A stretch of 64,000 bases of DNA from Tetrastigma voinierianum (taxonomy: Eukaryota > Streptophyta > Magnoliopsida > Vitales > Vitaceae), in contig JAEQBH010002196.1 in the NCBI GenBank assembly GCA_016808115.1, positions 186,001-250,000 of the forward strand, written 5' to 3'. Both the position numbers and the translations under genes were made by a program. Positions 34,830 to 46,884 of this stretch are shown here, piece after piece; within the stretch, counting starts at the first letter, position 1, and each line of letters begins with the position of its first letter. The notes below the pieces were generated by a model that did not search any database, was not told the DNA's origin, and saw only the letters and a program-made list of their open reading frames with translations.

Positions 34830-36977
34830 TGTAAAACCCGGGAAAAATGACAAAACGATAATTTGTCACTGTAGTACAAGTTGAAACTTGAAATTTTATA
34901 TATCTCAGATGATGAAATGGACTTCACCGTTGGAATTGTCTCGTGAAATCTAGCTACCCAATCGAATTTCGTCGACTTCCAAGACATACGGAATTTTCAT
35001 GTTTTTCGGGATGACGAGTGTCCAATGGACCCCAAAAACGATATTTTTGAAGAAAATATTGGAAGTTGGGTAATAATTTAAAGAAAGTTCGTATAAGATA
35101 ATTTTAACTTGAACCGGGACGAAATAAATTGTTTCGGAGCAAAAATGGACTTGAGCAAAGGGGGACACGTGGCGTGACGTGAGCCATGTATCCAAAGTAT
35201 AAAAGGAGAAAAAAAAAATCTCATTTGGGGGAGGATCTCCCATTTTCCTGATTTTTGAGCTTATAGAGAGAGAGGGGGGGAGAGAAAAAAAAAAGAAAAA
35301 AAAATCTAAACTTTTCTCTTCGATCTACGGAGTTTCATTGGTCGGAATTCGTTGAACCAAGAACGAAAGCTCATCTACTCTACGAGGGCTACGCGTGGGT
35401 ACCAAAAACACGAGATTTCTCTGAGGATTCAAGTGAGGAGTTCAGGAAATCAAAAGTATCAGGTTTAGGAAGTGTCCACCAGACTTCCTAAAGTTCTTCT
35501 ACGCTCAAAGAGGTAGGGATTCTTTCTACTTTGGTTTATTTTCCATTCCAGGGGTTGTTTGATTGAGTTTTAATGCCCTAAGGGGCTGTTTGGCTGTTTG
35601 GCAAAATAATGGGTTATGGGAATAGTGCCCTATTTTGACCCTATATGATGTCCAGTTTTTTGGGCTAATTTTTGGTTAGAAAAATGGAGAATTTAACTAG
35701 TATCCTTCAAGGAAATTGTAGCGCCTCTGTGAATTTAGGCTTTTGAATCCTGCCCCAAATTGGAGCTTCTATAATTCCAGGATTCTGGTCCATTTTACGG
35801 GGCCCGCCACAAGCTTTACCTTGTTTTGGCCGGAACCTCTTTGTATAGAGTTTTGGGACTGATTTTTGACTGGGAAAAAGTAAGAATTTGGACTAGTATC
35901 CCTCAAATAACTTGAAGCTTTATCTAATAAATTTATGTTAGGATTTTGAATCACCTAAATCGGACCTCTATAACTCAAGTTATGATCCGTTTTCCGAGAC
36001 TGCTACAGCTTAAGCTATTTAATGGTTTGTGTCTAGTTTTTGGGACTGTTAGGGGACTAGTTTATAAACTAAGTTAGGAACTATTCTGTGGTCTATTATG
36101 GCTTGCTTTGGGGGCCATTATGTGACTTGTTTGAGTGTGTCATTACTTGATTAAGAGTGACATGTTTGAATGTCAATATGTGTGTTCAAATATGTTGGCA
36201 TGTGATGAATTGGTGTGTGCAATGGCCATGATATGGCTACGGTGTGGTGTACACTGCGATAATGTAATGTGACCTGTTTGGATGTTAATATGAGTACTCC
36301 AACATATTGACATGTGATGAATTGTTATGTGCAATGGCCATTACATGGCTTGCTTGTGTGGGTGTCATTTCTTGATTATAGAATGACATATTGAATGTGA
36401 ATGTTGGTATATGTTTGCATGATAGGTTGACATGAATGAAATGATTTATGGAAGTCATATGCAGGTGATGTGATTATCCATGACACTGGTAAGTGGTGTG
36501 GATTGTGTCCATGGCATTCGTTATCGTAACGTAGAATGCGTGCATTGGCATTTTGCATTACTGCATATGCGGGGACAACGCATTGTGTTGGGTGTGTGTG
36601 CGTGTTATAGTCATTCATCATTCTTGGTGAATAGGTGGTGAGCTCGGTAATGGGACAAGCGTCAGTGATCTCATGTGATTGCATAGCATGAAAGAAATCG
36701 TGTGTTCAGATACCAGAAGGGATGGATACCCTCGGTGAAAACCCGATTTGGTTCGGGCCCTTGTAAACGGTGGATTCAAAAAGCGTTGGAAGGCGCGTGG
36801 TGTCTACTGATAGGAACTCGAGAGTCGTGGCCCCAGTCATAAACACACGGGATTTGATTGAATCAAATGGACATTGGAGGTATATCCAATGGGTTTTTTT
36901 TTATAAAACAAAAATATTTTGTTTTGGAAAAAGGGTCATTGGGTGAAGCACCAATGACGAGTTTTCACATTTGGCAA
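34830..36977 (+). mobile_element. Gypsy LTR D, 3'-truncated
   Basis: Begins TGTAAAACCCGGGAAAAATG directly after integrase codons. A TATA box is at 35199-35206, a purine run at 35260-35310, CTACGCGTGGGTACCAAAA at about 35389, and GGACATTGGAGGTATATCCAATGGG at about 36868. Similarity to the solo LTR at 17011-19357 stops near CACATTTGGCAA (36977), equivalent to about position 18572 there, so the last quarter is missing. It is either an independent insertion or element A's own 3' LTR brought next to the integrase by a deletion. It is the same subfamily as LTR A. Confidence 0.75.
35199..35206 (+). promoter_or_regulatory. Putative TATA box of LTR D
   Basis: TATAAAAGG, about 50 bp before a purine-rich stretch, as in LTR A. 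Confidence 0.5.
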
Positions 36978-37096
36978 ATTAAGATCTTATCAAAAAAATT
37001 TTTTTTTTTTTGAGATAATATATATCTTAACTTATATTATCCAGATTAATAAAATTGAGTTATCCGATTTTATGTTGGAAATATTTTCATAAAAAA

Positions 37097-37177
<81 letters not shown>

Positions 37178-38783
37178 TCTAAAAAATCGGATATAGATCT
37201 TATAAAATTGTGAAATCTTGTTCGAGTGTGAAAACATATATATAATATATGATCTTTTCAAACTAAGAACAATATATATATTATCTCACCAAATTGAGAT
37301 CAATATATATATTATCTAAAAAATCAGATTTTGTTTTTTTAAAATCGATTTTATGAAAACATATATCTAATATCACCTATTTTATGAAAAAATATATATC
37401 CTAGGATTCGAGTCATCCTAAATGAGATGAACACCATTCATCATGTGAATTTAAAGAAAGCATTCACTATCACAAGATCAATTAGCAAGACCACACATAG
37501 AAAGAAGAATCATGCAAATTAATGATTCAAGATTAGTCACTTATTTCAAGATCGATTAAATCAAATCATGAACTTTATTCATAAAAAATTTATGAGTCCT
37601 AAAATAAATTAAAAATATAACAAAATTTTAATTCATCCATACCTTGTAATCCTAGTCGGATACTATGTATAGTTTTGGTACTTCATAGAGATCACAAAGT
37701 ACAAGTTCTTTAGATGTTTCCACACAAAGAACAATCACTGGCTTCAACACTTTGAGCTCCCAAAACCCTACATAAGGAACTTGTATTTGCTATAAGAAAA
37801 TAAAACCCACTAACATACATATTTCTTTTACTTGAATATTTTATTTATTTATAAATATATCATTTAATTTAGGTAATTTCCTTTACCAGAATATTTTCCA
37901 TTATTTAAATATAATAATTTAATGTATTCTTATCAAAATTGTATAATTAATACCTTCTATCCAATTTTTTATTGCATGTAGTCAACTTTCAATGGATAAA
38001 ATAAAATATATAAAATTTAAATTTAAATTTAATGAGTCATTTGCATTCCTAAACAAGTTATTTCAAAATTTTTTATATACAATTAAATGTTCTAAAATTA
38101 AATTTATTTTATATAATTTTATTTAAATATATAAAAAAATACATTTTTACTTTTTATTTTTATGATATAAAGAAAGTTATAAAAACTTTCTTTGATAATA
38201 CTTTGAAGGAGCTTGTGCGATCATATCAGTAAATTTTATAGTTTTATTTCATAATCAATTTCCATCTCAGTTTAAACTTTTTATAATAAATTTTTTTAAA
38301 TTTGTTTCAATTTTAATAATAAAAAATTTAAGTAATTTCATATATAAAAAAGTTTTAAAATTTTTTAAATATGTGAAAATATTTTTTTTATATAAAACAT
38401 TAAAAATAGTTTATTATAGATTAAAAACATATTTTGGAAACTATTTAAAAAAAATAAAATTTCAAGTTTGTTTTTTGAAAACGGTTATATCTAGATCATT
38501 TTAACAAATTGTGTGTTTAAATAAGATTACTTCAAAAGAAACAAAAGTTCGATCTCATAAATTCAAAAAACTAATATATCTATTTTCTCTCAAAAAATGC
38601 CCTTAGAGATTCGTCGTGCTAAAATTGTAAAAGAACGATCGTTACTTATAATTCACTTAACACCACATAATAAATTATAGGTTTAACTTAGTTTGTATCT
38701 ATGTTATCACCCCTATGTCTAAGAACAGGATTCTTGTCCGCGCTTCATAATCTAGTTTTTGTATGTATCAAATTTAGAAATAA
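36978..38783. other. AT-rich filler between LTR D and element B
   Basis: No gene was recognised. Short motifs around AATATATATATTATCT recur near 37215-37320. Around 37620-37790 a more complex segment resembles neither family of LTRs seen here. Element B's 5' LTR starts at its right edge. Confidence 0.4.
37100..37175. repeat. (TA)n microsatellite, about 38 units
   Basis: Uninterrupted TA repeat. Confidence 0.97.
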
Positions 38784-40581
38784 TGTGACACCCAAGAAAA
38801 GCAAAAACAAGGTGTGAACGTATGCTTAGACTAATCCAAAAATAATTTTTTTCCCAATAACTATTAAAAATATTTAGTTATGTTTGATAAAAGTATTTTA
38901 TGTTAAATGTAAACGAGAAGAATTAAATTTTTGAAAAGGGGTAAAGCAGTAATTTCGGTCAAAATCCGAATTTTTCTAAGTCTCGGATATGTGAAGCAGT
39001 CTCCATAGATTGGAATCGTCTTGTGAAATCTAACTACTACATCGAATTTCGTTGAATTCCGAGATAGTCAGAATTTCACGTTTTTCGATGCAAGAAAAGT
39101 AGTACGGGACACTTGATGCATTTTGAGTGGCTCAAGATGAGACACGTGTCAAGTGGAGAGCTAGTCGAACATGAGCTCAAGTGGGACCCATAGGAACCAA
39201 ATGGCACCTTGTGAGTGGATGGAAATCTATGGTAGATGGATAAGAGGATAAGGGAAATCCTAAGAGCCAATGAGAACTTGACACTTGGCAAGTGAGAGGA
39301 CAATTCTCTTGACCCAACCGGTTTGGGAGGGAAAAAGGAGAGAGAGAGCGAGAGAAAGAGAAGAAGGAAGGAGAGAGTTAGAGAGAGAGGCTCTACCTTA
39401 TCTCCAGGTTTTCTGGTGATCGGTATGTCGAGTCCGGCGAATGAGAGGTAAAGTTGATCGGCTGAGAACACGATGGGTGCGGTATTGTGGGTTCGGCAAC
39501 TCAGGGAGGTGGGGTTTTCTCCTGCCAGTTTGTTCTTTGGCTAAAGTCATTTAATGGTTAGAGGATATTCAGGCGCAGTGACATTCGTCGGTGCCAAAAA
39601 CTTGAATTTGAGTGGCAAAATCACTAGAGTGGTTTTGAATGATCCACAGCGTTAATGGTTGTATGTGTTGCTTGTGTGTTGATATGTTATTGTTATGTTT
39701 AAATAACATATTGTGTGTAAATTTTGTTAATATATGCATGCTTGATATATTAACATGTATTGTATGAAAATGACATAATGCATTTCATATGCACTAGGGC
39801 ACCCTAGAACAGTAGGTGTGAGTGCATGACATATTTTCGGAGGGTTGGCTTACAAATGGTTATTGGAGTATGTCCACAAACAAATGAAAATATGAGGGTT
39901 GTCAAAAGAAAATTTTATCGAAAAATTGTCCGAAGAATTGCATTGGAAAGTTGTCCAATAGTTCACGTCGGAGGATGTCCAATGGACTGTTTCGGAGAGT
40001 TGTCCAACAATTCACCTCAGAAGGTTGTCCATAAAGTAAACAAATAGATTTGTTTGGAAACAATTTTCATACATAGCACAAGCATGTGTAAGAGAGTCAG
40101 TGAGGACTCGAGGCATGAGATTGGGCATGTAGACATTCGAGTAGGAATCATGAATTCACTTGAATGTGTGTGATACTCATTGCATGAACATGTGGGAGAG
40201 TAACGCCCAGTAGGAGAATTCAACTACTTGGCATTACTCACCCTGTCGTGGGATCCCCTTTCGAGTGGGAGTATTCGAGATGACGCTCACTAAGCTTTTG
40301 AAGAAAGCCGACATGTGGCTTTGATTTTATATTTTTGTAAAACATGTATGAAACATTTTGATTGATACATGTTTGTATAGGAGTGTAATTAACTCCTGAA
40401 ACTATTATAATATAGTTGGTTATATTTTGGTGAGTATGGATGTATGGGCCAACGTGGCCATTTTTACTCATATTTGAGTCTCGGGTAAAGAGACACTCAT
40501 TTTGTGGCATTAAGACACTCAACGGCTACATGTATTTCGAGTTGTGGGTTGTCTTGGACCCCACAGGTCGGGAGATCTCAC
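38784..40581 (+). mobile_element. 5' LTR of Gypsy element B
   Basis: Begins TGTGACACCCAAGAAAAGC. From about 39060 onward it is closely similar to LTR F (45318-46872), for example AGTGGCTCAAGATGAGACAC, GGACAATTCTCTTGACCCAACC and GAAAAAGGAGAGAGA. It ends near GGAGATCTCAC, followed by a decayed primer site (GGCTGATATCGAGGCTATG, compare TGGTATCAGAGCTATG). A short GGAGG(G)TTGTCCAA motif is reiterated at 39840-40035. Confidence 0.82.
39838..40035 (+). repeat. Reiterated CGGAGRGTTGTCCAA-type motif in LTR E
   Basis: Variants of TCGGAGGGTTGTCC(A/C)AA recur about every 28-30 bp. LTR F carries the same array in shorter form at 46125-46312, and LTR 5250-7232 has decayed relatives at 6477-6600. Confidence 0.65.
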
Positions 40582-42031
40582 GGCTGATATCGAGGCTATG
40601 TTTATAAATACTGGAGCTGCATGTCGGATACTAAGGTTATAGCTTAGTATCAGAAAGTTAGGTATCTGAATTACTTGGGACTTGATGGGCCTGGGTTAGA
40701 TCCCATGCATTCATTGTGCATTCTGATGATTGTTACGTGATTATGTGTTGTATGAGTTGTGTGATTGTATGCTTGGTAAATAACATATAGGAAAATGTTG
40801 AACATTAGGGTTAAGAAAATCAAACCCCTAAGTTTGAGGAATTATGGGCAGAATAGTCTAGAAATGAAAAATAAAATAAAATGAGATTTTGGACAATCGT
40901 TCCAATTTTTTAATATAAACAAGTTGTGTTTTGTGGAATTATGGAAGATTATTCCAGTTTTTGCACAAGAAAAAGGTTGTAATGGGTGAGTTTTCCAGGT
41001 TCTAGTAACCTCGATAAAAAAATGAGAATTTTTTTTTTTTTTGAACTTTCTTGTGGATAGAACAAAGAAAGAAAGGTGCGGGAGAAGAGTGGTGGACTCG
41101 CCCATTTTCCGGTTAAAGTCGCGAGCACGGTGTGTTGTGTCGCGACAATGGAGTGTAGGCATGTGCGGGCACATGGTAGGCGTGACACGGCTTGGCCTGG
41201 CGCGAGAGACAGCGATGGCGCTGGCTATTTCTTCTTGGCCCCAAGTCGCGACATCAATTTTGTGTCACGACGCCGGTGAGCGAGACCGGGCGGGTTTGGG
41301 TCGCGACAGGGGGCAGGCGACAGGGGTGTCGCGACGGGGCCTTTGGGCGTCGCGTGAAGGTTGCGTGGCCAGAAGTGCATCGCGACGCATAGTCTTTGGT
41401 GTCACGATAGAGGGGAGCTGCTGGGGTGTCGAGACACTGTTTTGATGTCCCAACACTGTTTAGAGAAATTGGTGTCACGACATGGTCTAGCTTGCATGGG
41501 GTTGCGACCTGAATTTGGTGTCGCAATCAGGCCTAGACTGGACAGGGAAGCCTCGTGTCGTGACTTGACTTTTGTGTCGCGACAAGGTTTGGCATCTTCG
41601 GGGTTGCGACACAGCTTTGGTGTCGCGACATGGTTTGGGACTGCTTAGTGTCACGACACAGCTTTGGTGTCACGATAAGGACGGGCGTGTGGGCGCCCAA
41701 CGCGCACGCCCGACGCCAGCGCCAGCTTACGTCCACGACATGGGCGTTGTGCGCATAACTGCGTGTGTAGTGTGCATGTGACTGTGTGCGCTATGTGCGC
41801 GCGACTGGGTGCATTGTGTGCGTGCAATGCACACAACCCGCTAACACGATGCACCTGACCCGCTAACGCGATGCATTGTGATATACCTTTGTTTGGGTAG
41901 CGTATTGGAACCTTTGTTGAAAAAATTAAAAAAAAACAAAATTGTGTATGACTTAATATATGGAATGTTTATCTTGCATTACCTATGAATGTCGTGACGT
42001 AGTAAACTCAACTTGCCATTTGACATGTGTA
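40582..42031 (+). other. Leader of element B
   Basis: About 1450 bp between the LTR and gag, with a decayed primer site at its start, blocks shared with the leader of element A, and an unusual GC-rich part at 41080-41880 built around TCGCGA palindromes. No protein is predicted; the overlapping open frames in the GC-rich part have no recognisable domain. Confidence 0.6.
41095..41690. repeat. Cluster of TGTCGCGACA-type palindromes
   Basis: The motif TGTCGCGACA and one- or two-base variants (GTGTCACGACA, TTGCGACAC, GGTCGCGACA) occur roughly twenty times in 600 bp at irregular spacing, often as TTTGGTGTCGCGACA. The stretch is much more GC-rich than its surroundings. It sits in the leader of Gypsy element B. 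Confidence 0.85.
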
Positions 42032-43111
42032 GATGACTAGTCGAGGGCGAGGACATAGAGGTCGTTCACGAGGTGCTAGTCAGGCACCACCTATTTTCGA
42101 TCGACGGGCTGCGGAGGCCGTGGGTATCATGTTTGCTACCATTGCCTGGTGAGTGCGGTGGTAGCGGAAGATCCGAGGAACCTCCGGAGGTTCAGGGCAC
42201 ATCATCCTCACGATTCACAAGGGGAGATCCGATGGTGCGGACCATTGGTTTTTAGGCCAGTTGAGGAAGGTGTTGGGAGGCCATGGATATCACCTCGATA
42301 AAAGTAAAGAATCGAGACTAGGCTGTGTTTCGGCTAAGAGGGGTGAGAGTCCCAAGTGTGGTGGGAGTGGGTTAAGACCTCTAGAGACTTAGAGTCAATG
42401 ACTAGGGGAGAGTTCCATGAGCTCTTCATGGGAAAATATTTTCCGGCCACTGCTAGATATGCGAAAGCCCAGGAGTTCCTAGAGCTGAAGCATGGAGCTA
42501 TGACTGTGATAGAGTATGTGGCCAGGTTCACAAAGTTAGCTCGCTTTGCTGACGATTATGTGGCCACAGATGCGACCAAGGTTAGGAGATTTGAGAATGG
42601 ACTGAGATTGTCCATTCGAATGAGATGTAAGACTAGCCTACAGGGACATGGACTCTACATAGTTGGGATGGCCATGACCATAGAGAGGAATGAGGATGCA
42701 CGGGCACTTTCGGGATGCGGTGCCAATGGAAATAGGAAGAGGAGTCAGTCTTCTTCTAGTTCGGGAAATAAATTAGAGGCTTCAGTTCCATTTGGGTTCG
42801 ACCGTGCGATAGACAAATCGGGAGGTTGCCACTCGGCGAGGCGGATGGTGTGCTTCCGTTTCCGATGGCAGGACATATAAGGGGATTGCCCCAGGAGGCA
42901 GGGGTCTGGGTCTCGAGGCAGGCGTAGTCGAGTTAGTTGTGGGACGAGAAGAGGATGCGGTTTGTCCTCCCACCTAGTATGGGTCGGAGGAGACAATGTC
43001 GATCCTAGGGAGTTGTGCTGGTGCCTCCTAGTTACCTGGCAGGCTAAAGGGGCGGATTATGGGTCGAGGCAGGATGGGACCCATAGGCGGGCGTCAGGAT
43101 TAGAGTAATCT
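42032..43111 (+). pseudogene. Gypsy element B gag
   Basis: Starts at ATG 42032 (MTSRGRGHRGRSRGAS). The capsid core is open from 42356 to 42880, in frame with that start: WWEWVKTSRDLESMTRGEF, FHELFMGKYFPATARYAKAQ, EYVARFTKLARFADDYVATD and RRFENGLRLSIRMR, all matching plant retrotransposon gag and element A. The zinc knuckle near 42850-42890 is broken (CFRFRWQDI then a stop, then GDC), with the second cysteine replaced by phenylalanine. The first 100 codons contain a stop. Non-functional. Confidence 0.87.
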
Positions 43112-45317
43112 GTGTCATCTGGAATGAGTCAGCGGATCAGCCCGAGTCATACGAGTGCGTTTTTGTATCTACTTTATGGGCGAGTATTATTTGATTCGGG
43201 TGCATCGTATTCATTTATTGCTACATCGGTCGTGAGAGAGTTGGGCTTAGAGGTTGAGACCTTGGAGGAGCCCCTGTATATGAATTCTTCCCTAGGGATA
43301 AAATTGATTATAGATTTAATATGTTGAGGTTGCAAACTAGAGATCTCCGGGATTCTAGTCACAGTGGACCTAAGGGTCATGGACATGTTAGAGTTCGACA
43401 TCATCCTTGTGATGGATTGGTAGGCCCGGCATGGAGTAGTCATCGATTGGCGTAGGAGGGTTCTAGCCTACACAAGATGGTACTTGTATTGTTCTAGGGG
43501 ATAAACAGTGCTTTACCCGGATCATGTACTATTCGGATGGCACAGGGCAGTTGATGGGTTGGTATTGCCACCTGGAAGGCAGTGGGATCGGACTTGGATA
43601 CACTTTCCCGGGTGGTGTCACTTTGATCTGGAGTGGTTTCACGGATGAGCCTCTGGGATTACCCTCCATAGAGGGATGTAGGGCTTTATAGTATTGAGTT
43701 ACCTGATACGTCGCCCGTCTCTATGACTCCACGTAGGATGGCAGGTTGATTGCAAGGGCTGGTTAATTCTAGAGTTCTAGACCCGAGGATTCATTAGGTA
43801 GGAGCACTTCACCATGGGGCGCTCGGTTCTGTTGAAAGAAGAAGGACAAGACCCTTAAAGCATTGCATTATTCTCGAGGTTGAGGCGGGTTCCGATCAAG
43901 AATCGGTACCCATTGTTGAGGATTGACGACTTATTCGATCAGGCGGGAGGCTGAGTCTAATCGAGATAGACATATGGTTTGCATCAGTGAGGTTAGGGAG
44001 CGAATATCTAAGACAACGTTCTAAGGCGATGTTATGGATTTAGTTTGTTGATGCCTTTGGATTGACGAATCGCCGACATTCATCTAATATCTCATGCATA
44101 GGGTGTTCCGACCTATCAGATTAAGTTTGTAAGTAGTCTTTGGATGACATTTGGTAAACTCCGGTCGAGAGGAGCAGTAAGTCATTTAAGGGTTGTTTGC
44201 TCTTTGTTGAGAGACCATCGGTTAATGCAGCCAAGTTTAATAAGTGCGAGTTTTGGCTTACTAAGTTAAGATTTTTGGGGCACATAGTGTCAGCCTCAGG
44301 AGTGTCAGTGGACCCCTAGAAGGTCGAGGTTGTGATGAGTTGGGAGAGACTTAAGTCGGTCTTCGAGATACTCAGTTTCTTGGGATTGGTTGGGTACTAC
44401 AGGAGGTTCATCGAGGACTTCTCCTGACTAGTAGTACCTATGACAAAACTTAACTTTAGGGTGAGATTTGAGTGGAATGACACACGTGCGAAGGCATTCG
44501 GGAGTTAGAGGAGCGCTGACTCTGACTTCCGATAGTCTAGAAAGGACGGGTACACAATGTATTGTGATGTCTCTAAATGGGGCTGGGATGTGTTTTGATG
44601 GAGTCCAGGAGGGTAGTAGCTTATGGTTCCCGCCAGTTGAAGAATCATGAGCAGAATTACCCCACACATGACATGGAGTTGGCGGCCATAATCTTCGCCT
44701 TGAAGATTTGGAGCCACTATTTGTATGGTGAGCAGTTTGTGATGTACTCAGACCACAAAAGTTTGAAATATATTTTCACGCAGTGGGACCTTAATATGAG
44801 GCAACGCAGATGGATGGAGTTTCTAGAGGATTATGACTTCACTTTGCATTACCATCCTAGTAAGGCAAATGTGGTGGCTGATGCACTCAGTTGGAAATCA
44901 CGGGAAGCACTGGCTAGTATAGCTTCCTAAAAGTGGCGGATGCTGAGGCGTGGGACCCGATTTGGGCTGGTGCAACGACGACTCAAGGTGCAGTGGGGAG
45001 TCTGGTAGCTACAGTGTCTATTAAGCGAGTGATTGAGTCTTAAGACGGGGCGCAGAATAAGTATCCACATTGGGCCAGTGCAGGTAGAGTGCAGGTGACG
45101 AATTTGGACATCCTGAATGGTGGTCTTGATATAGAGGACGGGTGACAGTTCCCAGTTGACAAATCTGAGAGAGGAGATTCTCAAGGAGTTTCATTGCTCT
45201 CGATTTGTAGTACATCCAGGTGGCACAAAGATGTACCGTGATCTTTGTCGCCAGTATTATTGGAGTAGGATGAAGAGACACGTACGGGACTTTGTTCGAC
45301 AATGTCTCACGTGTTGT
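43112..45317 (+). pseudogene. Gypsy element B protease-RT-RNase H with truncated integrase
   Basis: Protease VLFDSGASYSFIATSVVREL at about 43184-43243, with catalytic DSG intact; protease tail EFDIILVMDW at about 43393. RT pieces at 43650-44170 include IKNRYPLLRIDDLFDQ, but the catalytic FVDD is broken (about 44140). Connection domain LRFLGHIVSASGVSVDP at about 44268 and YYRRFIEDFS at about 44397. RNase H/tether block open for 117 codons at 44577-44930 (HEQNYPTHDMELAAI, YSDHKSLKYIF, ADALSW). The integrase zinc domain H-H-C-C is present (VVHPGGTKMYRDL ... RQCLTC, about 45205-45315), after which coding stops; the integrase core and the first part of LTR F are deleted. Confidence 0.87.
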
Positions 45318-46872
45318 TAAATTTTAAGATAGTCGGAATTCACGTTTTTCGAGGCATGGAGGTAGTGCGGGACACTTTGCGCATTTTAAGTGGCTCAAGA
45401 TGAGACACGTGTCAAGTAGAGAGCTAGTCAAACATGAGCTCAAGTGGGACCCATAGGAGCCAAATGGTACCTGTGAGTGGATGGAAATCTATGGTAGATG
45501 GATAAGAGGATAAGGGAAATCCTAAGAGCCAATGTGAACTTGACACTTGGCAAGTGAGAGGACAATTCTCTTGACCCAACCAATTTGGGAGGGAAAAAGG
45601 AGAGAAAAAGAGAGAAAGATAAGAAGAAAGGAGAGAGTTAGAGAGAGAGGCTCTACCTTTATCTCTAGGTTTTCCGGTGATCGATCCGTCAAATTTCGGC
45701 GAGACAAGAGGCAAAGTTGATCCCCATTACAAAAACTACGCGTGGGTACCGGTATTATGGAGTTTCGGCAACTTCAGGCGGTAGGGGTTTTCTTCTACTT
45801 GATTTATTCTTTGGCTAAGAGCCATTTTAATGGTTAGGGATGTTCGGGGGCCTGAGTGGTCGTTCATTCGGTGCCAAAAACTTGGATTGAATAGCAAAAT
45901 CCCTATAGTGGTTTTACAGACGAGTCTCGAAGCCCGACCATGGTACGTATGTATTTATGTGTTTGATATATTTATTGTGTGCAGACTAACATGTTGTTGT
46001 GTGTAAATTTATTAATATATGCATGTTTGATATATTAGCATGTATTGTATGGAAATGGCATAATGCATTTCATATGCGCTAGGGCACCTACTAGAGCGAT
46101 GGAATTGTGAGTGCATGGCATGTTTTTCGGAGGGTTGGCTTACGAATGGTTATCGGATTATGTCCACAAGCGAATGAAGAAATGAGGTTGTCAAAAGAAA
46201 TTTTATTTATTAGAAAAATTGCATTGATTGTCAGCAGTTCACGTCGAAGGATGTCCAATGGACCGTTTCAGAGAGTTGTCCAACAATTCACCTCGGAGGG
46301 TTGTCCACAAAGTAAACAAATAGATTTGTTTGGAAACAATTTTCATACATGGCACAAGCATGTGTAAGAGAGTCGGTGAGGACTCGAGGCATGTGATTAG
46401 GCATGTGGACATTTGAGTAGGAATCATGAATTCACTTAAATGTGTGTGTTTGCCATTGTATGAGTACTTAGGTGGGGAGTAACCCTTGTAGGAGAATTTG
46501 CTCTTGGGCATTGCTTGCCGATCGTGGGATCCTTTTCGGTACGGGGGTATTCGGGAGGGACGCTCACTAGAGCGGCTTTTGAGAAGAAGCAGGCATGTGG
46601 CTTTGATTTTATATTTTGTAAAACATGTATGAAACATTTTGATTGATACATGTTTGTATAGAGTATAATTAACTCACGAAACTATTATAATATATAGTTA
46701 GTTGTATATTTTTGGTGAGCCTTGGATATTATGGAGCAGCGTGGCCATTTGCTCATGTTTGAGTCACCAGAGTATAGAGGTACTCATTTTTGTGGCATTG
46801 AGACATTCAATGGCTACATGTATTTCGTGAGTTGACAGGTTGTCAACAGACCCCCTGGGTTGAGGCGTCACA
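45318..46872 (+). mobile_element. 3' LTR of element B (LTR F), 5'-truncated
   Basis: Starts inside the LTR at TTTTAAGATAGTCGGAATTC, equivalent to about 39060 in LTR E, so roughly 275 bp of U3 are missing. It carries CTACGCGTGGGTACCGG at about 45737 and ends GGTTGAGGCGTCACA at 46872. AATAA precedes LTR E and TAAATAA follows LTR F; these may be a slipped or decayed target duplication. With LTR E it bounds an element of about 8.1 kb. Confidence 0.82.
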
Positions 46873-46884
46873 TAAATAACTTTG

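Noticed and set aside
41041..41648. Overlapping frames of up to 134 codons in the GC-rich leader of element B
   Set aside because: They come from the TCGCGA palindrome cluster, which lacks AT-rich stop codons; no domain was recognised in any frame.
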